A DNA stretch of 64,000 nt from Chrysomallon squamiferum (taxonomy: Eukaryota; Mollusca; Gastropoda; Neomphalida; Peltospiridae): positions 14,092,373 through 14,156,372 of the forward strand of contig CM022670.1 of the NCBI GenBank assembly GCA_012295275.1. The letters are read 5' to 3'. Position numbers and translations under genes: made by a program. The notes beneath the pieces are model-generated. The model worked only from the letters and a program-made list of their open reading frames with translations, did not search any database and was not told where the DNA came from. Shown one piece after another: positions 1-14,600 of the stretch (position 1 is its first letter; every line of letters begins with the position of its first letter).

Positions 1-109
1 TTTCACTATGTGCGTATGTGTATGTATGTACATGCTGTTATTATTTTGACTGTCAGCTTAAACACGTTTGTGAACACCAAACTACTGTACATTTTTCTTT
101 GTATTTCAG

Positions 110-2161
<2,052 letters not shown>

Positions 2162-2241
2162 TACGCTAATATAAAAAAATATATATATAAAAAAGAAAAA
2201 AAAGCAAGAAAGAAAAAAAAGAAGAAAGAAAAGAAAAGAAA

Positions 2242-2247
2242 AATAAA
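2242..2247 (+). promoter_or_regulatory. Polyadenylation signal AATAAA of the 5'-truncated glycosidase gene
   Basis: AATAAA about 80 bases after the stop codon at 2159-2161, in a purine-rich 3' UTR. It is the first canonical hexamer downstream of the gene. Because the region is A-rich, a chance match is possible. Confidence 0.5.
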
Positions 2248-3868
2248 GAAGAGGAAATGCAATAGCAATTGTAGTTTTACTTTATATTTTGACACAGATA
2301 CTAGTATCAATATTAATGCTATTGCTATATATTATGCATTTATCTTATGCCTGTAAAAACAAAATAGATTCTTCAAATGTCATTTGTTTAAAAATATGTA
2401 CAAACTGTTTTCAACATTTCTTCCAGCTACTCTTACTTATCAGATTATTTATTTTTCCAGATTCAAACTACTGCTAAAAGAGCCAGTTTGATCTATAATG
2501 GTAATTCATACTTATTTGGATCCAGAATTAAGATAGATCAATAGTACTGCAATTTTAGTTTATGTACTGAACACATCAATAGTGCTTTTCTTAACATTAA
2601 TAATTTTTTTTTGAAAGGATCAATATATCAATTATAATGATTGTTTGCATATTGATCAGTTGTGAGGCTGGTGAGTTGATAATTTAGAAAAAGAAATGAA
2701 TAAATAAAATTTTAAAAATGTTTATTCTCATTCTCATTATGTTTAAAAAGACATAGGTAAAGATATGTCCAACAAAATAAAGTTCTATTCAACCAGTCAT
2801 CTGTGGAATTTTCTTAATAGTAATAATAAAAATCAATATATTATCTATTCTCATCAGGGTTGTTTAATTTCATATTTGTAATTTTACTATACACATATGG
2901 CACATTGTTGAACAATCCTTTTTTATTATAATATAGACTTCAAATTCTTATATGATTTAAAATTATAACAGTAATAGGGAATATATTTAGAGATGTATAT
3001 GTTGCCATTATCAATACATTTGTCAAAAACCAGTTATTGCCCCCAATATTTTTTAAAATATAAAATAAATAATGGTACATAGTAATCTTTATGTAGGGGT
3101 TACCTGAGACATGAAAACTATTTTAAGTTGAAGCCTCTATTATAATAAGATTGGTAAAAAGATTGAGAAATGCTGATCTGTCTGTATGAAGTTTGATCAA
3201 ATGGCAAATGGAAAGGTGACAGTCCAGAAAGAAAATAACAATAAATTTAATTTTAAAAAAAAACCATGTTTAATCATTTGCTTAAAAGGCTTAGGTAAAA
3301 ATACATCCATCAACAAACTAAAGGTCTCTAAAACCAGATATCTATATATTATATATAAAAAAGACTGAAAAGGTAATGTACATCTAAAATAAGAAAATTA
3401 AGAGTAAATTTTAATAACAAGCAAGTCATGTTAGATAAAAGACATGAAGCAAGCAGCTAAAATAGGATTGTTTTCCATTGTGATATGGTACCTGAGACGT
3501 GGTAGGTATTTTGTGTGTGTGTGTGTGTGTGTAGTATATGTGTGTGTAAAATAAAACACACATTCATCTCTCTCTATCTACCTAACATAGCTAAGTAAAA
3601 AAGTTATTTGCATAATTAATAATGGAATGTTAGCAGATGAAAGGAATTTCTTAAGTCAAAAGCTTTGTTTCATTATGGTTCTTTTAAAAATAAAAATAAA
3701 CAAGTGAATTATGGACATAATGAATTTCTCAAGAGGCTTAAAATGTTAATGATAACAATTCAATTAAATAACTTATAATTAAATAAGATACAAAAAAAAA
3801 AATATATATATATATACAATAAATTAAATAAATAAAAACTAATAGATATTTGTAATCAATTACAAATT
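2248..3868. other. Intergenic, no gene seen
   Basis: AT-rich sequence between the convergent 3' ends of the two glycosidase paralogues. It holds a short (GT)n run near 3512-3532 and several poly(A) runs. The open frames here are short and show no splice or family support. Confidence 0.6.
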
Positions 3869-4100
3869 CAAGTAATTTGAAAAGCAACATTATATCAACA
3901 GAAAAAGAAAATGAAAATGAAATAAAATGATAATAATAATAATAATGATAATCTATTAATATAAGACAGTTACAAAAATTCAAGTAATTTGAAAAGCATC
4001 ATTATATCAACAGAAAAAGAAAATGAAAATGAAATAAAATGATAATAATAATAATAATGATAATCTATTAATATAAGACAGTTACAAAAATACAAGTGAT
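3869..4100. repeat. Tandem duplication, 112-base unit, two copies plus a partial third
   Basis: The unit starting CAAGTAATTTGAAAAGCA at 3869 recurs at 3981 almost unchanged, and its first bases begin again at 4093 (CAAGTGATT). Each unit includes a GAAAATGAAAATGAAATAAA stretch and a short (TAA)n run. It lies just downstream of the - strand glycosidase gene's stop codon, so it may be in that gene's 3' UTR or flank. Confidence 0.85.
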
Positions 4101-4210
4101 TCAATGATCATAAAAAAGTATTCATAGTTAATTTTATACCAAAATAAGAAACCTATCATTGAATATCACATAACCTATCATTGAATACCACTGAATATCA
4201 CATAACACAG

Positions 4211-7200
4211 TTATTTATTAACATAAGCAGTGGCTAGAAAAATACAAGTTGGATCGATTGTCATTTTTAATGTATCATTGGGAAACAGTTTTCCATAATT
4301 GTTTCCACTAAAAGCTTCAATAACAGTATAACCTTTAGGATTTGTTAAAAGCATAGATTCTAAGGTAAGGTCAATAACTCTTGGTGCTCCCTGATCATCG
4401 CGATTAAAGATGGCAAATGCTCGATTCCCTGAATCTTTTGGTGCTAGTGGTTTTATCCAGAGATCCAGTCTGGCCAGCTGGAAAAAAAAAAAAAAAAAAG
4501 AAGTATGGCATTATTTTAAAATTTATTTTTATACCAAAAAAAAAAAAAAAAATGTTATTATACCATTTTGACAACAGATTAATATTGAAAGTTATTATGT
4601 ATTAAAGTTTTATTTATTGATGACACGAGATAAGATTTTGGCTGTCACTTATGGAGTTATCCACATCAATTAGCAGCAAAGACCTTTTCTATGTACCTTC
4701 TTTAAGCACTATCATAATTATTTATTGATCAACATTTAAGAAAGTTTTATTAATCTGTTTTTTATCTGGTCACTGATGAACCAGTAACAGGGCACTGACT
4801 GGAAAAGAGTACTACTGCAACTGTTAGCACTGACCATGTCATTGTCAGATATGATATGTCATTATCAGACAAATTCTCTGTCACTGAACTGCAACAAACT
4901 GTTTTTCAGTCAGAAAAACAAGTTCTGCAGTATTTGAAACATTGAACCGCTCTGAGCAAGAAACTTCTCAGTCAAATTTCAAACCAGACCAGTCATCCAT
5001 CATGGATTACACACATTTCTGTCAATAAAAGAAAGCACTGGTGTCAGTGAATACCTGATACACTTGCATTCCCTGTGCTCCTAGAGGATCCTGGTTGATG
5101 GCTATAACTCTCTTGTTCTGCAGTATCTCCTTTTGTCCAGGTTTAATGGTTCTCAAGTCTGTTGACATGAAAAGTGGTGATGCCATGATGGCCCACAAAC
5201 CAAACTGTGCTTTCTGCTGGTAGTAGCTCAGGCCAAAATCTCCAACCAGAAGCTGAACGGAAATAATTAATGATATATTATTTGCTATGTTACAGTTTAT
5301 TTTTTCAAGTTATTTTATTTTATTTTATTCTTTAATACAGATATGTTTTTGCTGAATTTATAAGATCAACTGCCTATGCCTATGTATATAAACACTAAAA
5401 GACTATCAGATGTTAATTAATGTAGGTAATAGGTAAAGGCAAACAGATGTTACACGTGTGTGTGTGTGTGTGTGTTGTCATTTTTAAAGCATGTGTGCAC
5501 ATGAATGCATGTGCTAGAGTGTTAAATTATAAAGAATAATTACACAAGACACTCTCCAAATTAAAAATTATAATTTCACATAATAAATATCATTAATAAA
5601 TCTTCTTTTTTTTTTTTTTAAATAACAAAAGAAACAACAACAACAATAGCATTATTTATTACCTCATCTGGATCATTAAATCCACCTGGTCCTGCTACCT
5701 GAGCAAAATTACCAGGATTTTTAGCATAATAATCAACAATGGAGAGAACAGACTTCCAGCTGTCTTGTATGTCATCATAGTTACGCCATATATTGCAATA
5801 TTTGGCTACTTCAGTATAGTTTGGCTGTAAAACAATGAGGATGTATTAATTCAACAAGGAATAAAAAAAAATTCTAGATACTTTCACAACATATATAGAT
5901 ATGTATGTATGTACATATATACAATCTCATAATTTTGTTTTTAAAAGTATTTCCATAAATAAAAAAAATCATTAAAATTAAGGATCTTAAAATTATTAAC
6001 AATACCATTAATATTAATTAATTTAGAAATAAAGCAGGTGATTTAATAATAATAAATTAAATCATTATTTAATAATTCATAATTATAATTCAAAGAGTGT
6101 GTTTACTGAATTTCTTTAAATTAGTTCCAAACTATCATAATTATTTATTGATCAACATTTTAAAACATTTTATTAATCTGTTTTGTATTATTAGCTAATA
6201 ATGTTACAAGATAATAAACTAAACTGATGACTATTATGAAGACATGCAGGACTGACAGAATGTGCAATGGCCATATTAAAATGGGCAGTGTGAACTACAC
6301 AGATGTTGCAGATTAGACAGCTAAAGCTTTTAAAAGAAAGATGTTGCTTTGTATTTTATCTTTGGTTAATTAAAGTGAATGCGTGAACAAAAGCTTGCTT
6401 AAGATGTACTCAAAATATTGTAATATTAATTTTAATATTCTAAAGTGATTTCTATTATTGTAGAATAACAGTACAAGATGAAAAAACAAAACAAAAAACA
6501 ACCCATTATCTGGGTTATTCTTAGCAGCAAGGACTCTGTTGTGTACATTTTCAAGATTGGACAGATGCCTTGCTGGTATGATAAACAGGACAATGGCTGT
6601 ACTTATTGTGGAACTGATGGTTTAATAAACAAGACCTATGAAGATTGCTTCCTGACTGTTTTACTACAAAAGTTAATTTTGGAACCACAAAAAGAAGAGT
6701 TCAAATTCACAATGCCCTATTTAGATTAGTGGGATAGAAAAGCAAGAAATATCAAGCAGGCAACACTACATAAAATATTATTTATTAATTTAATATGAAA
6801 CAATATATATATATATATATATATTTTTTTATTTTGCTATAATAATATTTAGTATATAATTTAATATATAAAATGTATTAAGAAAATATAACAGAAGCAG
6901 GTTGAGGCTCATTGGTTAAAGAATTTGTTTAATGGGATATAGGTACAATGTACCAAATATTCTTTTTCCAGTTCTATCCAGTGTATCATAATACTGATTA
7001 CTTTATCTCAGGCCTTGGCATAAAATTTGCTTTCTAGTTTAAGTGAAAATGCATATAAAATATCTTGTGTTTCCAGTTAATAAAAGTAACTTTCATATCA
7101 TTATTATATAAAAATAATAAATTTGATGTTTAGAAACTTAAAAATATTATAATGTACCATGGTGTGTCACTAATCAGGCATACATTTGTTTTAGAAAATG

Positions 7201-7824
7201 ATATTCAAACAAGAATCAAATAAATACCTAAAAAAATTTAGATCTTTAATAATTTCTTTTATTTTAAAATGTTAAATACATTTTTCTAAAAATATATACA
7301 GAATTTATATCTTCAAAACCCATTTATGTAAAATTAATGGTATTTTTTTTTTATTTTTTACTGTAAAATCTTTTCAACAACCATTTGTCAAAGGTTAAAT
7401 ATGGAATTATATCAAGCAGTAAATGTATTCTAAAATGTAGTTTACAAACCAAAATCTTGAGAGAGCCATAGACATAAGCTGGCCAACTACAGCTGAACAG
7501 TATGGGTCTGCCAGTGGAATTCAAGTAATATTCCATCAAAGGATAGCCTGAAGAAAATACCAAATATTTCAAAATTTAGTTTGTTAGAAAGATCTGAAAT
7601 ATTTTCTTCATTTAGTATTACCACTAGAGCACAGTATTCTTACACCATATAATGGAGGTCAAAATTTTGCAAATTCTGGATGCTGTTTTCAGAATAAGCA
7701 TTGCTTCTTTTTCCATTAACACTAATTGGGATTTTTATATCCACTCTACCATAGACAAGAAAGCATACACCCAGACCTTTGACAACGAACTGTTTGGAAT
7801 AGAAAAAAATACCTTTGGATACCA

Positions 7825-7855
<31 letters not shown>

Positions 7856-10773
7856 GATTTATGATAATGACGTGTTATCCTCACAGAACAAGCTTCTGTT
7901 TCTTTCACCAAGTAGTTTTAAAGCAGAAAGGAATTTAAATATTTGTGGTGGTACAAACAATTTAAATATATTCTGTATTCTTCTAATGATTTTGCTAATG
8001 ATTTGTTCAGACTATCAGATATTTAGTTTTGTTTTACACTTCTGTGTTCAAAATAACTTATCAGAAAGGAAAGCAGCAATCAGATGTATTTCTCTGGGCC
8101 TATTGCACTATAATAGAAGTTTGGTATTTAGTCTAATGAATTACTAGCAAACAAAATGTATTTATATCTGTACCACCAAAATATGACCTCAAAATTGGGT
8201 GAAGCTGACAGCAGAAAGCAGAAATATGAAGCAGACACAATAATTAATTACAAATAAGAATCAGATTGTACAATTCTAAAGACATGCAAAATTAAAATGT
8301 ATTATCAGGCATTGAAATGGCAGCCTGTTTCTGAAATGAACAAATAAATGAATATCTGTTCAATATTACAATAATTTGATTTATTATCTGAAAGACAAAA
8401 CCTTTTTCTCACACCTATAGTAGACAGAACCTTTGAACTGGCTGGAATCAGACATATCACAACAGCCTGAAACACCTCCAGCACAAGACAAGCTTGTCAA
8501 TTAAAGATATAAAGGACTGTTCTGCATTTTCTGCAAATCAGTCTCTAATAATACTATCTGATTTATCACAAAATATAATGCTATTAGAGAATCTGAACTT
8601 AATAAAGATTATCAGTCCGACACACAGATAACGGTACAAAAGAGATGATTAATCAGCAACAGTATTTCAGCCATTATAAAGTGGTTTGTGGGGAAACAGA
8701 GGAATACCGGTCACTTACCAGAAACAGGCAGCCATTAAAAATGTCAAGCCCTCAACTAACCTTCATTCCTTTGACGTTTAGATATAAGGGCCATTCACAA
8801 GCAAACAATATTGGCCTCTTAGTTGAATTAAGATATGAAGCCATCAAAGGATAGCCTATGGTACAAATCAGAAGTTTACAAAAGTGAAATGATCTTTTTT
8901 GTCAGTTAAAAAGGTTACCCTAAATTTGTAATGAAGAAATTACATATTATTATTATTGTTACAACTGGTTATAATTAATCTCTTCACTACTGAGGCTAAA
9001 TAAATAGCCACATTTTCATTTCTTTTTTTTAATATGATTCCACATGTGAATTATAATAATATTAGAAATGGCAGTCCTATTAAATTTAAACATTTTAAAA
9101 CGAAACAGTCAAATTTGAGCAGCAATTGCATATTATAAAAAACTGTCTACTTTCAGAAAAATAATGGCACTGTACTGTGTAAAAAAAAACATAATACATC
9201 AGAGATTCTGTAGCACTAACATACACTAAAGGTCAATGTGGTCAATATTGTGTTGCTATTATCTGCTAGTAAAGATCAACTGTTTCAGATTCAGCACTTT
9301 ATGACATGTCTGTGTTGATAAAAAAAATCTCATACTAACCTTTATTCATAGTTTTGGGGTCAGAGTAACACCCATCAAACTTGAGAAGATCTACTCCCCA
9401 ATCTGCAAATGTCTGTGCATCTAGTTTCATGTGTTCTAGGCTGCCTGGAAAACCAGCACATGTCTTTGTGCCATAATCTTCATAAATACCAAATTTTAAA
9501 CCTTTAGAGTGGATCTAGAAAACAGAATGATTTTAATAACATAAAGTGACAGGAATAATGAAATCATGTTTTATGTGATTAAACAAAAAAACAGAAATTT
9601 TTATTTGAACTTCCCCTCTTTCTCTTTTATTATTATTATTATTTTTGTTCTGCTTATCTCTATATATTTTTGTGATCAAGTGATTCATGTATCAACACAT
9701 GTGTTTCTTAATTATCTGTAGTAATATGTGCAATCCATTCCGAACTGTAGAGTTGTTTGTGTAACAATAAGAGTAAACAGCCTACTACCATTTTCCTGTC
9801 TACTCTACTGAATTAGAACCTTGTGATCCTTCATACACACTTCAGCACAATAAGGAAAAAAATCAGTCTGTTGATACAGCAATTATCACACAATATAATG
9901 CCCAACAGATACTCTGAGATAGAATGTTGTAAAATATCAATTGTTTCAACAAAAGAATTATAACTTACAGCCAGTTCCATAAAAACGAATTAACATGTTA
10001 CAATACTCACATAATTTGCAAGATATTTTATTCCATGAGGAAATCGTTTTGGGTCAGGCTCCAACCTGCCAGTTTTATTATTCCTTTCCTTTGCAAGCCA
10101 GCAATCATCAATTGTAACATATTCATACCCAAGATCCTTGTAACCATCAGAAACTATTATGTCAGCCATCTTCATGTAGAGATTTTCACTAACAAAATAA
10201 GCATTTAATATAATTATTAATATTGTGATTTGGTACTTCAAAAAACAAAAATAATAATCCTACATAATATACAATAATGTTTAAAAATTAATAGAAATAA
10301 AAATTTAATTACTACATCATATATGTTTTACTATTTGTCACAGCCTTGTATTGTAAGATAGTACTGCCTTAGTGAAACACTGGTTAAACCATCACAATGA
10401 ATACTTGCATGCTAGGCAGGATCCTCCCTTCTTCTTAATATTTTATTTTTAAGGTTGGGGACCCTGGGATACATTTCATGCTCTCATAGGATTAACCATG
10501 AATTATGTAGTACAGTTATAATAATTTATCATTTTATGTGTTATAAATATGTATAACCAGTGCCTATATCATCATAGTGTTAGAAGGAAGTGTTAATATT
10601 ACTACCATGTTGTTTATTACTGCTCTAATATAATTACATATAAGACTAGATTTCAAGGCATGAAATATAAGAAATCTTCTTTCATACAGATTTAATTGAA
10701 ACCCATTCTAAGAATGCAAGGAGACTTATAAAATAAATTCAAAAAAAAAAAAAAAATTGTAAAAGAAATAAAC

Positions 10774-10807
<34 letters not shown>

Positions 10808-10820
10808 TAATAATTAATAA

Positions 10821-10859
<39 letters not shown>

Positions 10860-11074
10860 ATTAATTAATTAATTAATTAATTAATTAATAATATATATAT
10901 ATTATATAAGTGTTCAAACCTGACACAGTGTTCGGGGTCATTCTTGCAGTCTGTGTTACAGCGAAAACGTTCCCAAGAGAGAAAACCCATTGGTGGAGTG
11001 CGAGCAAGTCCATTGTCTAAGCTGTTTACAGAGAGGACACACAAACAACAGACTAGAGACTGCAGAATATTCAT
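4211..11074 (-). CDS. NAGA: Lysosomal alpha-N-acetylgalactosaminidase / alpha-galactosidase A with a duplicated specificity exon
   Basis: Seven coding exons: 11074-10920, 10188-10011, 9514-9340, exon 4 (7547-7450 or 8855-8761), 5824-5663, 5252-5055, 4477-4211 (TAA). With the 7547-7450 exon the product is 410 residues, close to human NAGA (411); with the other it is 409. The start ATG opens a signal peptide ([18 protein letters not shown]), then [13 protein letters not shown], the typical mature start of GLA/NAGA. Visible active-site elements: Asp79-Asp80 in TIDDCW; nucleophile Asp158 in LLKFDGCY; Arg216 and acid/base Asp220 in IWRNYDD. Exon 4 supplies the residues that discriminate Gal from GalNAc and exists in two versions (listed separately). 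The C-terminal exon encodes the beta domain and, unlike the upstream paralogue, ends without a hydrophobic tail. Expected location: lysosome; role: removal of terminal alpha-GalNAc and/or alpha-Gal. The gene is tail-to-tail with its paralogue. Confidence 0.95.
4708..4767. repeat. Dispersed intronic repeat, copy 1
   Basis: About 60 bases beginning ACTATCATAATTATTTATTG are nearly identical to 6131-6190. Both copies lie in introns of the - strand glycosidase gene. Upstream of each copy there is weaker similarity around TTAGCAGCAA, so the element may be longer and degraded. Confidence 0.6.
6131..6190. repeat. Dispersed intronic repeat, copy 2
   Basis: Second copy of the repeat at 4708-4767, same orientation, with a few substitutions and a one-base length difference. 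It lies in the intron between exon 5 and the 7547-7450 version of exon 4. Confidence 0.6.
7450..7547 (-). CDS. NAGA: Exon 4b (GalNAc-type specificity exon) of the glycosidase gene
   Basis: 98 bases, acceptor TTTTCTTCAG, donor GTTTGT. It adds two bases to a split Gly codon and ends on a codon boundary (phase 1 to phase 0). The peptide [20 protein letters not shown] continues with SWPAYV. In human NAGA the matching residues are Ser188 and Ala191 (CSWPA), which make room for the N-acetyl group. An NST glycosylation sequon is conserved at residue 179. It is the exon 4 copy nearer to exon 5. Confidence 0.92.
8761..8855 (-). CDS. Exon 4a (Gal-type specificity exon), alternative to exon 4b
   Basis: 95 bases on the - strand, acceptor GATTTGTACCATAG, donor GTTAGT, with the same phases as exon 4b (phase 1 in, phase 0 out). 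It encodes [20 protein letters not shown] followed by EWPLYL. The first residues (GYPLM, YLNST, RPILF) match exon 4b, but the specificity positions are Glu and Leu, as in human alpha-galactosidase A (E203, L206 in CEWPL). No in-frame stop is present, and the sequon and Cys are kept, which argues for a functional exon rather than a relic. Joining 4a to 4b gives a stop after three codons, so the two cannot be used together. Expression itself cannot be seen here. Confidence 0.85.
10741..10909. repeat. Compound simple repeat: poly(A), (TAA)n, (TAAA)n, (TTAA)n
   Basis: A run of A, then TAA, AATA and TTAA repeats, directly next to the donor site of coding exon 1 (10920) of the - strand glycosidase gene. 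Confidence 0.9.
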
Positions 11075-11586
11075 TATTCTATCTGAAAGTACAAAATAAA
11101 AAACCGTTTTTTACCCCATAAACTTTCAAATAATTTTATGCAGTTTTTAATTATTTCCTGTTAGTATTAGTATTACTATTAACATGATTATGATATTACT
11201 TTTATTAGTATTACTTAACAGCAATTTACGTTCTAAAATAATTTCATGAAGTATTTTTTTAATCCACCGTATCATGGTGCTAAACTACAATATCTACAGT
11301 CATGAAGAGGAGTTGATAAGTGCTCACAATAATTAACAGTTTAATAATAATATAATATTAATTATATTGCTGGGTTGCACATTACTCAACGCCGATCGCG
11401 ACATCGGGCATGATGATGATAGACAATCAAAGCATTCTGCTTATCAAACCATTTATAATATTAGGCTTTATATATTTTCGTAACTAAGTTTTAGTTTAAA
11501 GTCTTTGGATAATTCATGACCGACAGTTTATCTGCCATGTTAATTACTGTTACTTAACACTTATTTAGTTAGAACTAAAAACTTAC

Positions 11587-11650
11587 TTGGCTTCTGTGGC
11601 GAATCACATGACGCGTTTACCAAAATAGACAGGTCATGAAATTAGCGTAG
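11587..11650 (-). other. Probable 5' UTR exon and promoter of the - strand glycosidase gene
   Basis: A strong donor (CCAA, then GTAAGT at 11586-11581) pairs with a strong acceptor (GTACTTTCAG ending at 11083) just before the start codon at 11074. This implies a non-coding first exon ending at 11587 and an intron of about 500 bases. The sequence TCACATGAC at 11604-11612 resembles an M-box/CLEAR-like site of the TFEB/MITF family, known regulators of lysosomal genes. The 5' end of this exon is a guess. Confidence 0.4.
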
Positions 11651-14600
11651 GGTTTATTTGAAATCGGTCGTAACTCTGTGGGGATTTCCCAGAGACAGAA
11701 ATTCAATTTATAGTTATACAAACTTATTGGCTATTTATTTATTTATTTATTTATTTATTTATTATGGTTTTACTTAAGTCTGTTCAGAACAATTTTACAG
11801 TTACATACCGATTTCGTTTAAAATTTTAAACTAAATAAAGAAATACAGTGATGATCTGATATAAATATATACTTTTTTTTTTCCGTTGCTAGGTGAATGT
11901 ACATTGTTAACAAAAATGATTCAGGAGAAAATGATCAAAACAGAAATACTAATAAACATTCAGTTCCTAAATTATGTCGTTTAAATTTGCTTCTTTGAAT
12001 TTATGCAATCTTTGAAACTAATTTAAAGGTATAAATGTTTTATTTTCATAAACATCAGTGGACAGTTCTTTTATTATTATTCCAAACAGTAATAATTTAA
12101 ACATTATTTAATTAGCCATTTCTAAAAAAATTGTTAAACACAAACTAAATTAGCTTTCCAATTATTTATTCCCATATACAAAACATCAACATCAGTTCCT
12201 TGAGACTAAAAATAAAGGAAGTTCAGTAAATAATTCACAGCACAGAAAACATTTAATCATCTATTTTTGATTTTTCAAACAAGATCACTTTCTTTCACAG
12301 TGGAGAAAACACCATAACATGAGACAATAAAAAAAAGTTTTTAAATTGAAAAAGGAAAACCAAAGTTACTTTAAAACAAAATAAAATAAAATAAAACACA
12401 TAAATAATAAGAATAATAATGAGAAAATAGGAGAACTAGCACATATTCATCTTTGGTACAAAGTATTTGTATAAAATACTACAGATAAACAGATCAATAT
12501 CTTTATGTACAAAAACACCTTGCACAGAAACCAGAACTGTGTAAAAATATTTTTCTCTGATTCCATGTTTATTTTCTCGTGTTTTTTAATTACTTACATG
12601 ATGAACACATGTTCGCTGGCATTTGCAAAACATGTGCATGGCCCATTTTGATAAACATAAACTTTCAGAAACTTTAGATTCTTAAGAAGAAACCTTTTGA
12701 ATTAAATTTTAAAAAGAACTATTCTACATTTAAATTTCACTTGTGTAATTTACAACTGAACAAAAATTATTGAATAATAAAGCAGCCAAAGAATTTAATA
12801 AGTTCAAAATGTCTTTGTATTTTTATGAATAGAGAAGAGTAATGAAACAGAAAGAATATTAAATGCAAATTTTTTTTAATATTGAATCTCCTTTATGCTC
12901 ATGATCAGAAATTAATTGAAAGTAAAATGTACCACATATTTCTTTCTATACTGAATGATCACAAACAAATTATAGAAATCTAACACTGTTAGTTTGTCTC
13001 CATTTTACCCATTTTAAAAGTTGTACCCTATTAGGAAAAGACAAAGAAGAAAACTTTATTATATTCTAATACTTCAGAACAAATTATTTTATGATATATA
13101 TAGGATGAAATGTGCCATCCTAGCCTGAACTGATTATGTTCATAAAAATATATTCATTAACAACCAAATGTTCAAGTGCAACATAAACAGAGTTAAATTT
13201 CTTAAGTGCACCGTAGTGTTAATTTCAAATAGCAGAAAATTTGTAAAACTGTTCATAAAACAGTAGTACAAGCCAAATGTTTCAGCAAACATTTCTTTCA
13301 CTGATATCATTTGTCATATCCAAAATCATTCCTTTCTGTGACACCTATAGCTAGTTCTAATCAAAGGCACGCACATTTTCAACATTAACAACAACTGTCA
13401 AATACCAAAAACCTTGTGAAAATAATAAAAGGACTAGCTTCATGGTGACATTTTTATTTAATAAAATGAAGATGATGTTATTTATAATGCTATTTTGTAA
13501 TGATATAAAAAAAAAAAAAAAAAAAAATCACAAACATTCTCAGTGTTAAAGCTGTTGTTTCATGATCTAGATCTGACTGGTTATTTAAAAGTAACAATAA
13601 ACATTCTGATTAGTAAAGGGATGCAGGCTAGGGAAGCCACTAGCACATAATGACCAGGAAGCAGTTTTCTAATTACTGCCACAATTATCCATGTTTCTAT
13701 ACAAACTAACTAAATTATTCACTGTCAGTGCCCATTTCTAATGCTAGAAACATCAGTACTTTTGATACTGATATATTTATCATAGTTAGGTTTGTGGAAC
13801 CTCACTGTTAAGTGCATGATCTGTATATGAACTTAATTTGAAAAAAAATGTCATGGCTTATTAAACAAGAAAATCATAACTGATAAACTGAAAGGAAAAA
13901 AGATAATTCATTAACTGAAACAAAACTATTAAAACTTGTTTTAACCAATTCAGAAGAAGAAAATAAAATGAATAAAAATGATTTCTTGAATTAATATCAA
14001 CTTAAAAGGTGTTTATTTAGCCAAATAAACATGGATTTATTCAGTATATTTCCAAATGACAATTTTGTTTTAGATACAGCCATGGATTATTTGTAAAATA
14101 GTAATACAATAAGCTTATGATGTAACTTTGTAAAATTTACTTTATAGCTCAATAGATACACTTTAATACCTTTGGTCCTCCAATTTTTGCACATTTACTG
14201 TTGTTGTGATATGAAATGAAATAATCACTCAAAAAATATCAAACAGTTTATATTTTATCTGCTTACAGTGTTACAGACAAACATTCAAGTAATATATTTC
14301 TGATTCCACCCTGTCAATTTAATTATTTTATTCAAATAAAGAAAATATCATATTATCATCATTACTGTAATTATTTTTATTGTACTAACATTTATTAACA
14401 AAATTACAATTGGACAATTGACATCTGTTTCAGTAGCATATATTACCCATTATATGTTAATGTTAAATTATAAAAAATTACCACAGTTAAATTTCACATA
14501 TGTTTTTGGTAAAATTTACTGATACATTAATAACAAAGAACACACAGATAGTTGATTGTTTCCAGGGTAACTGACTGTGCATTAGGACTCCACAATTATT

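Noticed and set aside
6478-6729. An 83-codon + strand frame in the intron between exons 5 and 4b
   Set aside because: No recognisable family, antisense to the host gene, no splice support. It could be a mobile-element fragment but nothing shows that.
6903-6985. SINE-like segment (GAGGCTCATTGGTTAAAG)
   Set aside because: A-box-like start, but no convincing B box and no second copy in the window.
7640-8147. Additional copies of exon 4 between 4b and 4a
   Set aside because: Both strands were read for the Cys-x-Trp-Pro signature and the GYPL start; neither occurs here.
8645-8854. A 69-codon + strand open frame overlapping exon 4a
   Set aside because: It is the antisense shadow of the exon 4a coding sequence. 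The - strand reading has family similarity and splice sites, the + strand none.
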